From positions 1 to 64,000 of the forward strand of contig CAWEPG010000008.1 of the NCBI GenBank assembly GCA_963810905.1: DNA of 64,000 nt. The letters are read 5' to 3'. Under the pieces are notes generated by a model, which worked only from the letters and a program-made list of their open reading frames with translations, searched no databases and had not been told where the DNA came from. Below, piece after piece: positions 47,052 to 56,868 of the stretch; within the stretch, counting starts at the first letter, position 1, and the number at the start of each line of letters is the position of its first letter. The translations under genes and the position numbers were made by a program. Source of the stretch: CAWBAT01 sp963810905. GTDB lineage: Bacteria > Acidobacteriota > Terriglobia > Versatilivoradales > Versatilivoraceae.

Positions 47052-49030
47052 ATAGGGGTAGGGAGAGCGTCGGGCTCCCCCTCCCTCCGAACCGGACAGG
47101 CGGCTCTCCCGCATCCGGCTCTCCAGTCGGTGGTTCACCTTCTCAAGGATTGACAGGCCAAGGCATGAGCTGCTACCAGAGAGAACAGCCCGTGCTCGGC
47201 AAAGAAGCGATTGGGCCAACGATGATGGTCGTTGCCACGCCCCCGGCCTTTACCTCCCGACCGTTTGCGCAGCAGGCTCCGAAGGCGACCGCGAATCCAG
47301 CGATCTTCATCTGGAAAGACGGTTTTACCGCTATGTTTGAAGTATTCAAACCAGCCCTTCAGTGTCCGGTTGAGGTCTTCGATGACGACCTTCAAGCTAT
47401 GTCCGTTGGCGCGTCGCGTTTTGTCACGAATCGTGTCCCGAAATTTCTTCCGGCTCTTCTCCCGCGGCCATCTCCGGCCTCGGTCGAAGCGGTAACCCAG
47501 AAAGTGAAAACTTTCCTTCTGGGCATCCACAACCCGGGTCTTGACCGGATGCAAGGTTAGTCCCGCTGTCGCCGTCCATTCTCGCACCCGCTCCAAGGCT
47601 CGCTCGGCTTCCTCACGGCTTCGGCACAGCAGCACGAAGTCATCTGCATACCGCACCATCTCCACCCCGGCCTGTTCCATCTGGTGGTCCAGAGGGCTCA
47701 GGTAGAGGTTCGACAGCAGCGGACTTAGCACGGCTCCTTGCGGGGTTCCCCCCTCTGGAGTCCAGCTCTTCATGCCGTCCAGGATCTGTTGGTTCAAGAA
47801 GGCCTCCAGCAAGTCCAGGACTCGCCCGTCCGACACCTTCTCCGCCACCTGTTCCTTCAACGGTTGATGCGGGATGGTATCGAAATAGCTTTTCAGGTCG
47901 GCGTCGACAATCCAGGTGTAGGCCTGTTTCAGCAGACCGTCCACCCGGCGCAGGGCATCCTTGCACCCCCGGTTGGGTCGGAATCCGTAGCTCTGTTCGG
48001 CAAAGTCCCGTTCAAAGATCGGTTCCAGCACCAGCCGCATCGCCGCTTGCACGACCCGATCCCGAACCGTCGGGACCCCCAGCGGCCGTTTTTCCGCACT
48101 CCCCGGCTTGGGTATCCACACCCGTCGTACCGCCTGCGGCCGGTAGCTTCCCTCCCGCAGTTGTTCCGACAGGCGTTTGAGGTTCTTCATCAAGTCGCGC
48201 TCGAAGTCTTCCACCGTTTGGTGATCTACGCCCCCTGCCCCCCCGTTGGCTTTGACCTGCTGGAAACCCGCCCACAGCGTGCGCTCGGCATAGATCTTGT
48301 CCATCAAGCTGAACCACTTCCCTCCTTTGATCCCCTCTTCGAGGGCCGTCAACATCCGTTCCGTCCAGACCGAAGGTTCCACCCAGGCCCAACGAGCCCG
48401 AATCTCTCCGGCTTGTTTAGTCTCTTCCGACACTGCCGCCGGTTTGTCTTCCTTCTCTCTGTCGGTCACGTCTCCACCTTCCTGCGTCCCTTCGCTCCAT
48501 CCCCGTTACGGAACTTCACCGCTACTATGGACGCTCTGACTCCTGCTGATCCGGCTCTTCGGTCCTCAACCAGCAACATGAACACCGTCTCTGCTGACCC
48601 GCAGGTCTCCCTGATTCACGTGTCTGACCTTCCGATCCCTCCGTCTCCAACCACCCCCCAGGCCCTCGACGCTGATTTCACACGCTACCCCTCATCTCGC
48701 CGAGTCTCCCGCTTGCGCGGGTCTAGGTTTCACCTTTCTCCAGCAGGCTCGCCGACTCTGACAGGCCGAATCGAGTTCGTTATCCTACGGATGGATCACT
48801 CACCTCCTGCAGCTCCCCACCCCGCCTCGCGGCGACGCAGTAGCAGTTGGTTACAGGCCGGAGAGCGTATGCCTGAAGAGGACTTCCACCTCTCCAATCA
48901 GACACGCTTTCAGGCGCACTGGAGCGGGCGCTCCGCGCACGCTAAAACGCGTGCGAGCGCCAGCGTTCTACTCAACGAGTTGGAGAAATCCAAGTGAACA
49001 GGGCGCGTGGGACCGCCGTCCTGCGCGCAC
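47052..49030 (-). mobile_element. Group II intron
   Basis: A retroelement of about 2 kb on the minus strand. The 3' end shows a domain V hairpin (GAGCCGGATGCGGGAGAGCC with CCTGTCCGGTTC at about 47081-47125), then a domain VI stem, ending ...CCCCTAT near 47052. The 5' end is put at GTGCGCGCAGG (49030), fitting the GUGYG consensus. About 560 bases of structured GC-rich RNA domains precede the maturase gene. It lies between fecR-like and pfkB genes and interrupts no recognisable gene. The 5' boundary is less certain than the 3' one. Confidence 0.72.
47135..48469 (-). CDS. ltrA: Group II intron reverse transcriptase/maturase
   Basis: 444 residues. RT domains 0-7 about 50-330: VDHQTVEDFE, RPLGVPTVRDRVVQAAMRLVLEPIFE, SYGFRPNRGCKDALRRV, VDADLKSYFDTI, GTPQGAVLSPLLSNLYL, and the catalytic VRYADDFVLL with YADD at 274-277. 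Maturase X domain about 335-400 (LNRTLKGWFEYFKHS). The protein stops without an HNH endonuclease, so mobility would use nicked or single-stranded targets, as in endonuclease-less bacterial classes. Intact, so splicing and retromobility may still work. Confidence 0.93.
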   Translation of the reverse strand: MTDREKEDKPAAVSEETKQAGEIRARWAWVEPSVWTERMLTALEEGIKGGKWFSLMDKIYAERTLWAGFQQVKANGGAGGVDHQTVEDFERDLMKNLKRLSEQLREGSYRPQAVRRVWIPKPGSAEKRPLGVPTVRDRVVQAAMRLVLEPIFERDFAEQSYGFRPNRGCKDALRRVDGLLKQAYTWIVDADLKSYFDTIPHQPLKEQVAEKVSDGRVLDLLEAFLNQQILDGMKSWTPEGGTPQGAVLSPLLSNLYLSPLDHQMEQAGVEMVRYADDFVLLCRSREEAERALERVREWTATAGLTLHPVKTRVVDAQKESFHFLGYRFDRGRRWPREKSRKKFRDTIRDKTRRANGHSLKVVIEDLNRTLKGWFEYFKHSGKTVFPDEDRWIRGRLRSLLRKRSGGKGRGRGNDHHRWPNRFFAEHGLFSLVAAHALACQSLRR

Positions 49031-49185
49031 GCTGGTTTGATCCAATCTCAATGAAGGCCCAACAGAGCGGGCATTCCACCCAAACTGAATTCAAGGGGGC
49101 CGATTGCCGTTGACGGGGATAATTCGAAGTCATTATACTGGCCTGTCTTAAAGGAGTACCAATTCACTATGGCGGGGCATAATTG

Positions 49186-50097
49186 ATGCACTCAGAAATC
49201 ATTGGTATCGGGCTAGCTGTGCTGGACCACCTCATGGTCGTTCCGGAATTTCCCAGCCAGGAAGGTGTAACTCCAAGCTCGCAGTATGAAATTCAGGGAG
49301 GAGGGATGATTGCGACCGCCCTTGCCACCGCTCAGCGCCTGGGCGCAAGCACAGAGCTTTGGGGACGTTTGGGAGATGACGAAACGGGCCATGCAGTGGT
49401 TAAGGAACTGAAGGCATTCAACGTGAACACATCTCAAGTCCATATGGTGCCGGATGGAAAAACAGGCGTTTGTTTTGTGATGGTCCAAGCTGACAACGGC
49501 AAAAGAGCATTCGTCGTCCATTCCCAAAAGAATCTGTACGTGGATTTGAATCTGCTCAATTTGGAGCGAATCCGAAAAGCCAAAATGCTTCTGATCGATG
49601 CTTCCTGGATTGAAGCGGCACAGAAAGCGGCTCATTTTGCCAAATCCCATGGGATTCCCGTAGTCGCCGATGTGCACGAGCCAAACCAGCCGAGTTTAGA
49701 GCTATTGAGCCTGGCCGACTACGCCATTGTGCCCCAACAACTGGCAGAGTTTTTTGGCGGGAAAGGGGATTATACCAGTGCCTTGCATGCCATGAAGTCA
49801 AAGGGCGTCAAAGTCCCGATCATTACTCTGGGTGAGGAGGGATGCGCGTATCTCTACCAGGAGAAAATATTCAAAGTTCCTGCCTTTGATGTAAGAGTCG
49901 TAGATACCACTGGCGCAGGCGATTCTTTCCATGGCGCTTTCTGTTTTGCCCTTTCGCGCGGGTTTGGAGTACCCGAATCTATCGGGTTAGCTTCCGCGGT
50001 CGCGGCCTTGTCCTGCACGAAACTCGGTGGACTAGCTGGAATACCCACCTACGAAGAGACACTCCAATTCATGCGTGAACAAGCGGCTGGTGCCTGA
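49186..50097 (+). CDS. PfkB/ribokinase-family sugar kinase
   Basis: About 303 residues. N-terminal GIGLAVLDHLMVVPEFP, substrate-binding GGGMIATALATAQRLGA, and the C-terminal signature VVDTTGAGDSFHGAFCFAL with the catalytic Asp and anion hole. Such kinases phosphorylate ribose, fructose, adenosine or KDG; the substrate is not determinable here. I use ATG 49186; a TTG at 49183 is also in frame. A strong AAGGAG (49151-49156) instead precedes a five-codon frame (ATG 49169) whose TGA overlaps this ATG, so translation may be coupled through that leader. Confidence 0.88.
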   Translation: MHSEIIGIGLAVLDHLMVVPEFPSQEGVTPSSQYEIQGGGMIATALATAQRLGASTELWGRLGDDETGHAVVKELKAFNVNTSQVHMVPDGKTGVCFVMVQADNGKRAFVVHSQKNLYVDLNLLNLERIRKAKMLLIDASWIEAAQKAAHFAKSHGIPVVADVHEPNQPSLELLSLADYAIVPQQLAEFFGGKGDYTSALHAMKSKGVKVPIITLGEEGCAYLYQEKIFKVPAFDVRVVDTTGAGDSFHGAFCFALSRGFGVPESIGLASAVAALSCTKLGGLAGIPTYEETLQFMREQAAGA

Positions 50098-50355
50098 TTA
50101 AAGGGAGTGAATGCTCCCTTATCTGTCTCATCATTGCCTCATCAACACGAGCGCCTTCCACCGGAATATCTCCCCCTTTGGAGTGTCATAAGAGCGCTCA
50201 CCAAACCAGCTAAAGAGGAAAAGACCCACCACTCAACTTCCGGATTCGGATTTGTTGAAATAGGGTTCCAAGATGCGGCAAGTGATGTCAAAATATGATG
50301 TGTCTTTCAGCGGGCTTTCTATTCGAACGCCCGATTTGCTTTCCGGAAAGGGAAT

Positions 50356-51465
50356 ATGAGAATTCTCTCTTGCAAGATTTTCTGCGGGATCGCGATCCTC
50401 GGTTTGTTATGGGGTTATATCTTTCTGGCGAGTCAGGAGCAATCCAAACAGCCGTTAAGTGAAGACGAAGTGTTGTCGTTAGTCACCTCATCGCGACTGG
50501 GAGAAATCTCAGTCAACCGAGTTGTCGAGCTGATCCAACTTCGAGGAGTAAAGTTCTCTGTGACGGATGTCTTCCTCGTAGAGTTGAAGGCGCGGGAAGC
50601 AGATATCGCCATCATCGAGACTTTGCGGCAGATCCGCAATCAAGGGAAGGATTTCATTCCGGGGGCTTCGCAGACGCCGAAGGATTCTCGTAAAATGGAA
50701 ATAGAAACAGTTCCTCCCAGCATTCCACCTGCCGAAGTAGGGAAGAGTTCCGCCTCCATATCGGAAGCGGAATGGCCCGAGTTTCTTGAAAAGACTCGCG
50801 GGAAAGCGTTGGGCTATACCGAGCAACTACCGAATTTCATTTGCACCCAGATTACTCAAAGGTTTGTACGCTTTCTTCCTGGGGGATGGCGGCAGGATGA
50901 TAATTTCGTCGCGGAACTCTCTTATTATGACGGGCGTGAACATTACAAGGTACTGACCGTCGCCAACAAGATTGCCACCGACATGACGATCGAAAAAATG
51001 TCAGGAACCACCTCAACCGGGGAGTTTGGAACATCGCTGCGCGAGCTATTCGATCCTTCGACGAGTGCCAGCTTTCGTCTCGAAGGGGCTGACCAGACCA
51101 ATGGCCATGATACGGTACGCTTGGGGTTTCAGGTATCGCTGGAAACGTCAAAGTATACGATCACTTATAACAAAGAGCGCACCATTGTTGCAGCCTATCG
51201 AGGACGATGCTGGGTTGATCCCATATCCCATAACGTGATACGACTCGAAAGCAAAGCCATTAATATTCCGGTAAGCTTCCCGGTCACGCGAGCGGAAAGT
51301 TCAGTCGATTATGATTTGGCGGATATTTCGGGGATAAAGTACTGGTTGCCTGTGCACGCTGAAGTCGTGCTTGCAGAGGGCGCAACGAAAATTCAAACCA
51401 AGAATGTGATTGAATTCAAGAAATATCGGAAGTTTGAAGCCGAGGTCAAGATAGTCCCAGATTGA
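50356..51465 (+). CDS. Exported protein of unknown function
   Basis: 369 residues with an N-terminal membrane/signal segment (FCGIAILGLLWGYIFLAS). Residues about 35-100 form a helical domain (SEDEVLSLVTSSRLGEISVN); about 145-365 form a beta-rich domain starting YTEQLPNFICTQITQRF and containing GREHYKVLTVANK, GEFGTSLRELFDPST and GRCWVDPISHNVIRLE. The second domain recalls outer-membrane lipoprotein-binding folds (LolA-like) seen in acidobacterial proteins, but I cannot assign a function. It probably acts in the periplasm. Confidence 0.72.
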   Translation: MRILSCKIFCGIAILGLLWGYIFLASQEQSKQPLSEDEVLSLVTSSRLGEISVNRVVELIQLRGVKFSVTDVFLVELKAREADIAIIETLRQIRNQGKDFIPGASQTPKDSRKMEIETVPPSIPPAEVGKSSASISEAEWPEFLEKTRGKALGYTEQLPNFICTQITQRFVRFLPGGWRQDDNFVAELSYYDGREHYKVLTVANKIATDMTIEKMSGTTSTGEFGTSLRELFDPSTSASFRLEGADQTNGHDTVRLGFQVSLETSKYTITYNKERTIVAAYRGRCWVDPISHNVIRLESKAINIPVSFPVTRAESSVDYDLADISGIKYWLPVHAEVVLAEGATKIQTKNVIEFKKYRKFEAEVKIVPD

Positions 51466-51867
51466 TCGACCCACTCACATTTGAATGAATTATCAGCTCC
51501 CCTCCCCCCAATGCGGGAGAGGGGATGGGTGTGAGGAGGACGGCCGTTCTGCGCCGCGCGTTTATTGAGCGCGCGCAGGAGCGCCCGCTCCACCCCTGAG
51601 GGATAAAGTTGTAGCCGGGGCCGCTGGCTCCGGCTACAACCTGGTAGCCACGATTGACGTGCTTCGTACGGCAATCCTGGGTTTCTTGATCGGGAATTTT
51701 CAAGCGCCGTCACAGAGGCTCGATCCTCCAAAATACGACAAGGCTGGAGGGCGGAGCTCTGCGACGCCTGTTCGGTAGTGACGCATTCCTCCCGATCTGA
51801 AATCCACTGAGTTTCGCGGGAGCTCAACCCTCCATGAAGTGATTGTAATAATGGCGAATGCCACCGC
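51466..51867. other. Intergenic repeat-rich region
   Basis: No gene. It holds a CCCTCCCC...GGGAGAGGGG element at 51497-51524 like that at 53631, a segment GCGCGCGCAGGAGCGCCCGC similar to a stretch in the 5' part of the group II intron, and the perfect palindrome at 51608-51640. It lies between two convergent genes and looks like a landing ground for dispersed repeats. Confidence 0.5.
51608..51640. repeat. GTTGTAGCCGG palindrome
   Basis: Perfect 11-base inverted repeat GTTGTAGCCGG/CCGGCTACAAC around an 11-base loop. It shares the GTAGCC...GGCTAC arms with the hairpins at 20880 and 58662, so it belongs to the same or a related dispersed repeat family. Confidence 0.6.
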
Positions 51868-53230
51868 TTAGCTCCAAAGCCGATCATGGCTGCCTTCTTT
51901 GTTCCACTCGGGAGTCGGTGCAAAATAACCGGGGCCAAGCAAATGTTGCTTGACGACCTCTTCATTGAGGGTTACTCCCAGCCCGGGGCCTTCAGGGACA
52001 GGGATGAATCCGTCCTGCAAAATGGGTTTGGGTATCCCGTTCACAAGGTCGTCCCACCAGGGAACATCCACGGAGTGGTTCTCGAGAGCCACAAAGTTTC
52101 GAGTGGCAGCGGCACAATGGACATTGGCCATACACGACACCGGGGTGCCGGCAAAATGCATCGCCATAGCGACGCCTCGTTCTTCCGCGTAGTCCCCAAT
52201 TTTTTTCGTCTCTAACAATCCTCCGGAAGTCGCCAGATCAGGCTGAATCATATCGACAGCATGGGCGTCCACCAGTTTGGCAAATCCTTCCTTCAGATAG
52301 ATATCCTCGCCCGTAAGAATTGGGACATCCACAGAATCGGAGATTTTCTTCAACAAGTCCGTGTAAAACCAGGGAATCATATCCTCCAACCAGGCCATAT
52401 TGTATTTTTCTAGTGCTCTTGCTAGACGAATACAACTGTTGACTCCGATATGACCAAAGTGATCTCCCGCCAGAGGAATCTCCATCCCGATAATTTCTCG
52501 AACTTGTCCCACATAATCAGCCAGCAGAGCAATTCCCTTGTCCGTCAACTCAATGCCTGTGAAAGGATGCTCTAAGTTAACATTGTCCACGCCCTTTGGC
52601 TCGGTCACTGTGCCTGGAACATCGGAAATGAGGCTGACTCCAAAGTCTGTCTTGACGAATGTGAATCCTTTGGCCATCCTTTCTTTCATCCGGTGGGCAG
52701 TCACTTTAGGGTCTTTAGCTTCCTCCGTGTCTGCATAACAGCGGATTTTGTCCCGGTATTTTCCACCCAGCAATTGATAGGCGGGAACATTGTAGGCCTT
52801 ACCCGCCAGATCCCAGAGCGCCATTTCCACTGCGCAAACTCCACCGGCCTGGCGGGAATGGCCGCCAAATTGTTTGATCTTACGGAAGACTCTCTCAACA
52901 TTGCAGGGATTCTCGCCGAGGATGCGGCTCTTCAAGTATGAGGGCGTAATTTGGGTCAGCTCCGTCGCGAACTTCTCCCAGGCCGTAGATGCCCTGATTC
53001 GTATCGATCCGGATGATGGGACATGTCATGGGTGCTTTAGTCACCACAGCCACGCGCATATCCGTGATTTTTAATTCGGTGGGTTTTGAGTTTTTGTTGA
53101 CGTTTTGCATCGCGGCTTCAATGTCTTCGCTAGTCGCAAAGAAACTGGCGATGCCAACCCCAGTCGCCGCCTTGCCCGCGACCTTAAATAAGTCGCGGCG
53201 ATCCAGAAACTTCTTGAGTGCCGTTTTCAT
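51868..53230 (-). pseudogene. Tat-exported enolase-superfamily (mandelate racemase-like) enzyme, frameshifted
   Basis: Starts at ATG 53230 with a twin-arginine signal (FLDRRDLFKVAGKAATGVGI). The MR_MLE N-terminal domain follows (KITDMRVAVVTKAP, GIYGLGEVRDGADPNYALIL). At about 52926 the frame shifts by one base (CTT-G-AAG); the second part carries the barrel: FVKTDFG (Lys), AGDHFGH (Asp ligand), WLEDMIPW and LTGEDIY (Glu ligands), and MAMHFAGTPVS near the catalytic His. Restored length about 453. Members dehydrate or racemise sugar acids; the exported form is unusual. Everything but the shift looks functional. Confidence 0.82.
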
Positions 53231-53833
53231 ATGTTCTTAAAAAACCTCCAATCAGATCGGAAGAAATGGGTCTACAAATGATGAATCCAGAATACCGACA
53301 GAATAGTAGCATCATTCATTCGGAAATTCACCCCGTGCACGGTGATGAGAATCAATCTGAATTCGGTGAGCGAATGTCAGCTGAAATGCGACGTGGGACA
53401 AGTCGAAATTGCGAATTTGTGCGAGCTTAGTTAGATGGAGCGGGGGGCTACACCCGGAGCACTTTTAGACTTCCTTCCTTCAGTAAAAAGAGGAAAGATC
53501 TTGGCCGACGGGCCACGAAAATGGGTGATCGATTACTATCCACCCCCGTAGTGGCGCTCTATGCGCGCCATCCTCTCCAGCCCCATCGGGGCGACCGATG
53601 TATAGAATAGACCGGATGCAAAATTTGAATTCACCCTCTCCCCTAATGGGAGAGAGTGGTCCGTCAGGACCGGGTGAGGGGTAATCGAAAAGGTGTAATT
53701 TCTCGATTTGATGATTCAGAGTTAATTGCTGTGGGAAAGCACGATAGTTCGCATGGAACTACAGTGAAGCTTTAATCGAAACGAGCCCCTACTGTAAGAA
53801 ACCCAAATCCCAAATCACGGCGACGATGCGGTG
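53231..53833. other. Intergenic region with dispersed repeats
   Basis: About 600 bases without a gene. It holds a CAGCCCCATCGGGGCGACCG repeat near 53579 and the cruciform-like repeat at 53631-53681. The half next to the exported enzyme's start must contain its promoter; no boxes assigned. Confidence 0.5.
53631..53681. repeat. Cruciform/three-way-junction repeat
   Basis: Outer arms TCACCC/GGGTGA enclose two hairpins, CTCTCCC/GGGAGAG and GGTCC/GGACC, a layout that folds as a three-way junction. A partial relative lies near 51497. Such CCCTCTCCC-type elements are common intergenic repeats in many bacteria. Confidence 0.6.
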
Positions 53834-55007
53834 CTACCATTGGTCAAGAAATTCACTTAAGCGTTCCATTGCGGGATCAAGGATAGTCCGGTCGGCCGCG
53901 TAACATATCCGGATGAATCCTTCTCCTCCGGCCCCAAAGGCTACACCCGGTGCGATCCCAACCTTCTTTTTCAATAACAATTGGCGGCAGAATTCAAAAG
54001 AATCGATCAATCCGTGGATCTTCGGGAAGAGATAGAAGGCGCCCTCAGGCTTGGGCAGGATAACGCCGCGCATCGATTTCAATGCTTGCTGGCAAAAGTC
54101 TCTGTTTTTCCGGAGTTCCTCAACCATTTCCCGAATTCCTTTTTCGCCATTTCGCAAGGCAACTTCGCCTGCGCGTTGAACCATGGAAGGAGCGTGTGAA
54201 ATGATAAATTCATTCATCTCAGTTGTCTTTGAAGCCAGCTCTTTGGGCGCCACCAACCAACCGAGTCGCCAGCCTGTCATGCAATATGTTTTTGAAAAAG
54301 AATGGACCACAACCACTGCATCGTCTCGATTGCAGAGCCTGAGGATTGAAGGAGCTACCGTTCCCTCATAGTAGAGGCGTTCATAGACCTCATCGGCGAG
54401 CAACCAAAGGTTGTTTTCACGGCAAAACGAAAGGAGGCTACGCTGATCCGAGATGCTGGCAACCCAGCCCAGCGGGTTTGACGGGGAGGTGTAAATAAGA
54501 AGGCGAGTCTTAGCGGTCAAGCTTTTTCGCAACAAGCCCAAAGTCGATTGCATAGTGATCGTCTTGGAGCGAAAGCGGGATTTCATGCGGAAGAGCGGAA
54601 CACATCTGAACTATGGAAGTGGCATTCGGCCAGGCAGGGGTCAGAATGATGGCTTCATCACCAGGATCAAGCAGGCAGCGGATCGCCACATTGAGCGCTT
54701 GAACTCCCGATGCGGTGACGACGACTTCCGAAGCGGGATCTAAATGGACCGAATGGAGCTCCTGATATTTGTCGGCGATGGCTTGCCGAAGCCCTGGTAG
54801 ACCGGCGTTGTGGGTGTAAAACGTATAGCCTTCCCGCAATGCAGCGATTGCAGCATCTTTAATAAATGGCGGTGTCGGTGCGTTTGATTCTCCGAAATAA
54901 AGAGGCAACAAGCCGTCCATGTCGAAGGCTAAATTGGCAAGCTCCCTAATTTTCGAGGGTGAAACTCCAATGATGGATTTTGCTAATGAAATTCGATTCT
55001 GAGGCAT
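53834..55007 (-). pseudogene. Class I/II PLP aminotransferase, frameshifted
   Basis: Aspartate-aminotransferase-like fold type I enzyme. The first frame from 55007 encodes MPQNRISLAKSIIGVSPSKI, YTHNAGLPGLRQAIADKY, EVVVTASGVQALNVAIRCLLDPGDEAIILTPAWPN up to HYAIDFG (about 54540). The rest (LLRKSLTAKTRLLIYTSPSNPLGW onward) is one base further on and contains HSFSKTYCMTGWRLGW with the PLP Lys and ends at 53834. Restored length about 390, as expected. A donor such as Asp, aromatic amino acids or Ala cannot be chosen from sequence. No adjacent pathway gene. Confidence 0.85.
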
Positions 55008-55316
55008 TAAATGAATCCTGACCCTTTCAAGAAATCAGCCGCAATTCTGCCACAAGCGTATGTTTCCGGTAAGGCGTTTTTCTATAGTGCCTGAAAATGC
55101 TGACCTCGCGCACAAAAAAGATCCGACTTTTTTGCACACAGAGGGGTCTAAAGAAATGGATCTTAGAAAAGGGAACCTGCGGCAACGGAATCACGTATTG
55201 AAACCATATTCCCCGGAACAACCGGGGGGAGACCTCCCCTCTGATGCACATTTTGGACTCGGGGCCGAAGGGAATTGTCGAACCGGAGAATGGCTATCGA
55301 GTTTAGGCAAGTAATG

Positions 55317-55928
55317 GACAATATCTTGGACTCCGCGCTTCCAGAAGAAAGATCCTCCCGAGTCGAGGCAGTCGATTCCGGTCAAGAGAGTGCGTGGGTG
55401 ACATCGAGCCAAGGGGGAGATGTCGTCTCGTTCAATCGTCTCGTTTTGAAATGGGAGAAAAAGATCTTCAACCTCTCCCTCAGGATTCTTCGAGACCCCA
55501 ATGAGGCAGCCGATGCCACGCAAGAGGTTTTTTTAGTTGCCTTCAAGCGAATACGGCAGTTTCGGCAGGATTCTTCCTTTGCGACCTGGCTTTATCGGAT
55601 TGCCGTGAATCATTGCACCAATCGGCTCCAAAGAAGGCCGGAGGGGGTTCATTTCTCGCTGGATAGTTCGGAAGATGGCCAGGCCTTGCGGAAGAATCTG
55701 GCTACGGAGGAGTCCCAGGAAGAGACCCTCATTTTTGCCGAGACGCAGCGACGAGTCCGCAACGCGCTGCAGTTTCTCCCCCCGGAGCAGCGAGTCGTAA
55801 TGGAACTCAGATTCTTCCAGGAGCTCAAGTTCGAGCAAATTGCCGAGATCGTCGAAGCACCATTGAGTACCGTCAAATCCAGATTCTACACCGGACTTGA
55901 AGTCTTAAAGATTCGGTTGGCAAGATGA
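55317..55928 (+). CDS. ECF RNA polymerase sigma factor
   Basis: About 203 residues from ATG 55317; an upstream in-frame start would add 14. Sigma region 2 about 40-110 (FNRLVLKWEKKIFNLSLRIL, PNEAADATQEVFLVAFKRIRQF, ATWLYRIAVNHCTNRLQRR) and region 4 about 145-200 (LPPEQRVVMELRFFQELKFE, IAEIVEAPLSTVKSRFYTGL). RpoE-like. It redirects RNA polymerase in response to an envelope signal. It is followed by a zinc-type anti-sigma gene and a secreted Pro-rich protein, probably one autoregulated operon. Confidence 0.93.
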   Translation, partial: DNILDSALPEERSSRVEAVDSGQESAWVTSSQGGDVVSFNRLVLKWEKKIFNLSLRILRDPNEAADATQEVFLVAFKRIRQFRQDSSFATWLYRIAVNHCTNRLQRRPEGVHFSLDSSEDGQALRKNLATEESQEETLIFAETQRRVRNALQFLPPEQRVVMELRFFQELKFEQIAEIVEAPLSTVKSRFYTGLEVLKIRLAR

Positions 55929-56005
55929 AAGGGACCGGTGAATGAACCACCACGAATTCGTTCCGGTAGAATTTCGAAGAAATTTACCGTTTGGGAGATG
56001 AGCCT

Positions 56006-56796
56006 ATGAAAACTCTGTGTGCGGAAATGAAAAACCGAATTCCCCTGTCCTTACTGGGGGAGTTAAGTGCTGCAGAACAGATTGAGCTGGAAACCCATCT
56101 GCTGAATTGTTCCGCCTGCGCAGCAGAAAATGCCAGCTGCGCCGAGACGTTTGTTCAGCTACGCACCATATCGGATGTTTCCGCTCCGAGACATTTCTTG
56201 GTCTACCCGGGAGAAGTGCGGCGTTCTCTAAAGGATTTCTTTTGGGCTTTGGAGCCCGGCTGGAAACTTGTATTCGGTGGGGGACTGGTCAGTGTCTTCC
56301 TTCTCTTGGCGCTATTTCTGACCAGGTTTCAGTTCAGAGTTGAGAATGGTGTCTATTCATTGAGCTTCGGGCAACCTGTGCCAGCCCTCTCGACGATTTC
56401 GAAAGCTCGTGAAGACGAAATTAAATCCCAATGGATGGAATTTTGGATGCTCGAACACGCCAAGATCGACAGGAGCTCAACACTCTCGTCAAGCAGGAAT
56501 TAGTGGACTATAGCCGGGGTTTATCGGCTCAACAAAAGAAAGAATGGCAGGCTGCGTTATCTGGTTTGGAATTCCGTTTGAAGCAGCAAATTGATGGAAA
56601 CGCCGTGGCTCTGCAAGGCGGCATAAGGCAGTCGGTCGCGGAGTTGTACCAGACCGTTCAATCACAACGGCAACAGGACATGAGTCGAACCCGAAAACAG
56701 CTGGGCCGATTGGCCTATCAGGAAGATCAAAAGGATCAAGAAACCAGAGAAATCCTGGCTACGCTGCTTCAGGTGACGGATATGAATCTGAAATAG
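56006..56796 (+). pseudogene. Membrane anti-sigma factor (zinc-finger type), frameshifted
   Basis: ATG 56006 after GGGAG. N-terminal zf-HC2 anti-sigma domain with HLLNCSAC (HxxxCxxC zinc motif), one TM about 86-105 (FGGGLVSVFLLLALFLTRF), and a periplasmic coiled-coil part. The frame breaks at about 56442: ...SQWMEF continues as LDARTRQDRQELNTLVKQEL only if one T is added to the TTTT run. The restored protein is about 263 residues, ending at 56796. It would hold the upstream ECF sigma factor at the membrane. A homopolymer deletion error is the likely cause of the break. Confidence 0.78.
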
Positions 56797-56868
56797 GCCA
56801 AGACAATTCTCTTAAACCGATGATGGAGAAATACTCTCCTAAATAATGTTTTTCTGGAGGATTCCAGC

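Noticed and set aside
47738..48997. Plus-strand 419-codon open frame
   Set aside because: Lies antisense to the group II intron maturase and its structured RNA; composition (Pro/Arg/His-rich) is that of a shadow frame in GC-rich DNA.
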